14,857 bases of DNA from Bacteroidales bacterium (GTDB lineage: Bacteria > Bacteroidota > Bacteroidia > Bacteroidales > Bacteroidaceae): contig SFID01000054.1 in assembly GCA_004555425.1 (NCBI GenBank), positions 1 through 14,857 on the forward strand, given 5' to 3'. Below are positions 13,881-14,857 of the stretch, piece by piece. A program made the position numbers and the translations under genes. Within the stretch, counting starts at the first letter, position 1. The number at the start of each line of letters is the position of its first letter. The notes beneath the pieces are model-generated. The model ran no database searches. It had not been told where the DNA came from and worked only from the letters and a program-made list of their open reading frames with translations.

Positions 13881-13963
13881 GGAATTAGGAAATAGGAATT
13901 AGGAATTAGGAAATAGGAAATAGGAAATAGGAATTAGGAATTAGGAATTAGGAATTAGGAATT
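13881..13963. repeat. Heptamer array F, twelve units of GGAATTA/GGAAATA
   Basis: The longest array in the window: eleven complete heptamers plus GGAATT, in frame without any gap. The variant GGAAATA occurs as unit 2 and as three adjacent units (5-7), which points to local duplication of units. It lies directly upstream of the PD40 gene promoter. Confidence 0.9.
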
Positions 13964-13967
13964 GTTT

Positions 13968-14002
13968 ACAATAAGACCAAACTCCTTACTCACACCTTGC
14001 AA
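13968..14002. mobile_element. Relic of one end of the MITE-like element
   Basis: CAATAAGACCAAACTCCTTA then CTCACACCTTGCAA aligns with the right arm of the intact copy (CAATGAGAACGAACACCATA then CTCACACCTTGCAA, 12402-12435) with about five substitutions and no gap. The match stops where the terminator's A-run begins. Confidence 0.55.
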
Positions 14003-14035
14003 AAAAACGAGGGCACACCGAAAGGTGCACCCTCG
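14001..14035 (-). terminator. Intrinsic terminator of the right-edge gene
   Basis: On the minus strand CGAGGGTGCACC-TTTC-GGTGTGCCCTCG gives a 12-bp stem with two G-U pairs, followed at once by seven T residues. It lies 22 bp after the stop codon at 14058. This is the one clear Rho-independent terminator in the window. Confidence 0.9.
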
Positions 14036-14057
14036 CTTTCTATATGGGGTCAGTGAA

Positions 14058-14857
14058 TTAGCGCATAATCTTTGTGGAGACGTTGCCCTGACGACGGATG
14101 TAGATGCCGCCCTTGGTGGGTTCGCTCACGCGGATACCCTGCAGGTTGTAGTACTCAACAGGAGCGTTGGTGTTCTTGTCAAGTTGAACATCGTGGATGC
14201 CAGTGGGATCGAAGATGTCGCCGACGTAGAGAATCTGGAAGCCGTAGATGATACCACCATCAACAAGGGGTGCCATCTGTCCGTTGTAGGGAGTACATAC
14301 AACGGTGAAGTCCTTGTAAATGTAGGTCATGATACCCTCTGCACCTTCTTGAGGAATGATTTCAAAGGTTTCTACGGGTTCACCAACGCTAACGCCCGTG
14401 GAGTCTTCATTGAAAATCAGGTTGTAGAACATGAAGTCATGCGATGCACCAGTGCCATCGCCCATCTTGACAACCACTTGATTATCGGCAACAGCCGTGT
14501 TCGTTTCCTGGTTCAAGGTAAAGGTGACGGGATAGCCAAAGCCAACACCAAAGAGGCCCGTGGTAACCAGATTGCCTTCTACAACTTCGTTGTAAACGAG
14601 GTTCTGCTCCTGAACTAGTTCGTCATTGCCATTATCGTATCTAAAGGCACACATACCGTTGACCTGATTGAGGTCAATCATGGCAAGCCAATCCAAAAAT
14701 CCTACTTTTTCGTTATCTTTGTCCATACAGGCAAGACCTAGGCAATTCGTACCATACCCTTCTTCGTCAGTGTCGCACATATAGAAGAGGTTGCGGTTGG
14801 GAATATCTACATCGAAGACGATGGGGTGGTCTTCAATGAATTCGTCTTCATTATCAA
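14058..14857 (-). CDS. Putative T9SS-secreted or surface protein, C-terminal part (gene continues past right edge)
   Basis: 265 codons are visible and the frame is open to the edge. The residues before the internal Met at 14780 read DNEDEFIEDHPIVFD, continuous with the rest, so that Met is not the start. The body is acidic and rich in Asp, Asn, Gly and aromatic residues with little Lys or Arg, as expected for an exported beta-rich protein. The last ~45 residues contain GIHDVQLDKN, VEYYNLQGIRV and GGIYIRRQGN, ending KIMR. This is the pattern of Bacteroidota C-terminal sorting domains, which direct type IX secretion and are cleaved or anchored at the surface. No catalytic domain is recognised in the visible part. 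Its GC content appears lower than that of malQ or tamB. A strong terminator follows. Confidence 0.75.
   Translation of the reverse strand, partial: DNEDEFIEDHPIVFDVDIPNRNLFYMCDTDEEGYGTNCLGLACMDKDNEKVGFLDWLAMIDLNQVNGMCAFRYDNGNDELVQEQNLVYNEVVEGNLVTTGLFGVGFGYPVTFTLNQETNTAVADNQVVVKMGDGTGASHDFMFYNLIFNEDSTGVSVGEPVETFEIIPQEGAEGIMTYIYKDFTVVCTPYNGQMAPLVDGGIIYGFQILYVGDIFDPTGIHDVQLDKNTNAPVEYYNLQGIRVSEPTKGGIYIRRQGNVSTKIMR

Noticed and set aside
14058..14780. Right-edge gene taken as complete from the Met at 14780
   Set aside because: The frame continues upstream to the window edge with similar acidic composition and no stop, and no signal peptide follows that Met.

Overview
This window looks like chromosome from a fairly GC-rich member of the Bacteroidota, probably a Prevotella-like Bacteroidales. 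The evidence is threefold. Promoter -7 boxes match TAnnTTTG. Strong Shine-Dalgarno sites are absent. The families also fit: a MalQ with N-terminal CBM20 domains, a large TamB, a LolC/E-type permease that opens like Bacteroidales homologues, and a protein ending in a type IX secretion-like C-terminal domain. Genus cannot be fixed from the sequence alone.

All eight genes I can support lie on the minus strand. From the left edge they are: a HipB/Y4mF-like antitoxin repressor cut by the window edge (1-201); a 600-base gene-free stretch; malQ (938-3628); tamB (3886-8298); a LolC/E-family permease (8348-9601); a class I/II aminotransferase (9901-11106); uridine phosphorylase (11207-12085); a secreted PD40/coiled-coil protein of unknown role (12521-13795); and the C-terminal 265 residues of a putative T9SS cargo protein running off the right edge (14058-14857). 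Only permease-tamB is spaced like an operon (49 bp). The genes do not form one pathway: they cover starch/maltodextrin use, envelope biogenesis, amino-acid and nucleoside metabolism, and secreted proteins.

The most unusual content is between the genes. Four repeat families recur: (1) heptamer arrays of GGAATTA type at six sites, several touching start or stop codons; (2) a 321-bp MITE/REPIN-like element with roughly 64-bp imperfect terminal inverted repeats, plus a truncated copy and at least three relics; (3) arrays of short palindromes with conserved GCA loops but different, self-complementary stems, each beginning within 3 bp of a stop codon; (4) a 22-bp palindromic tandem repeat. They tend to be stacked in one order: start codon of the downstream gene, heptamers, MITE or relic, GACTATCG motif, hairpins, stop codon of the upstream gene.

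The antitoxin-like gene has a compact regulatory region: a TAATTTTG -7 box and three copies of an ATATC-N6-GAT half-palindrome spaced 42 and 41 bp (about four helical turns), which reads as an autorepression operator array. I see no CRISPR array, rRNA, tRNA, transposase gene or prophage in the window.
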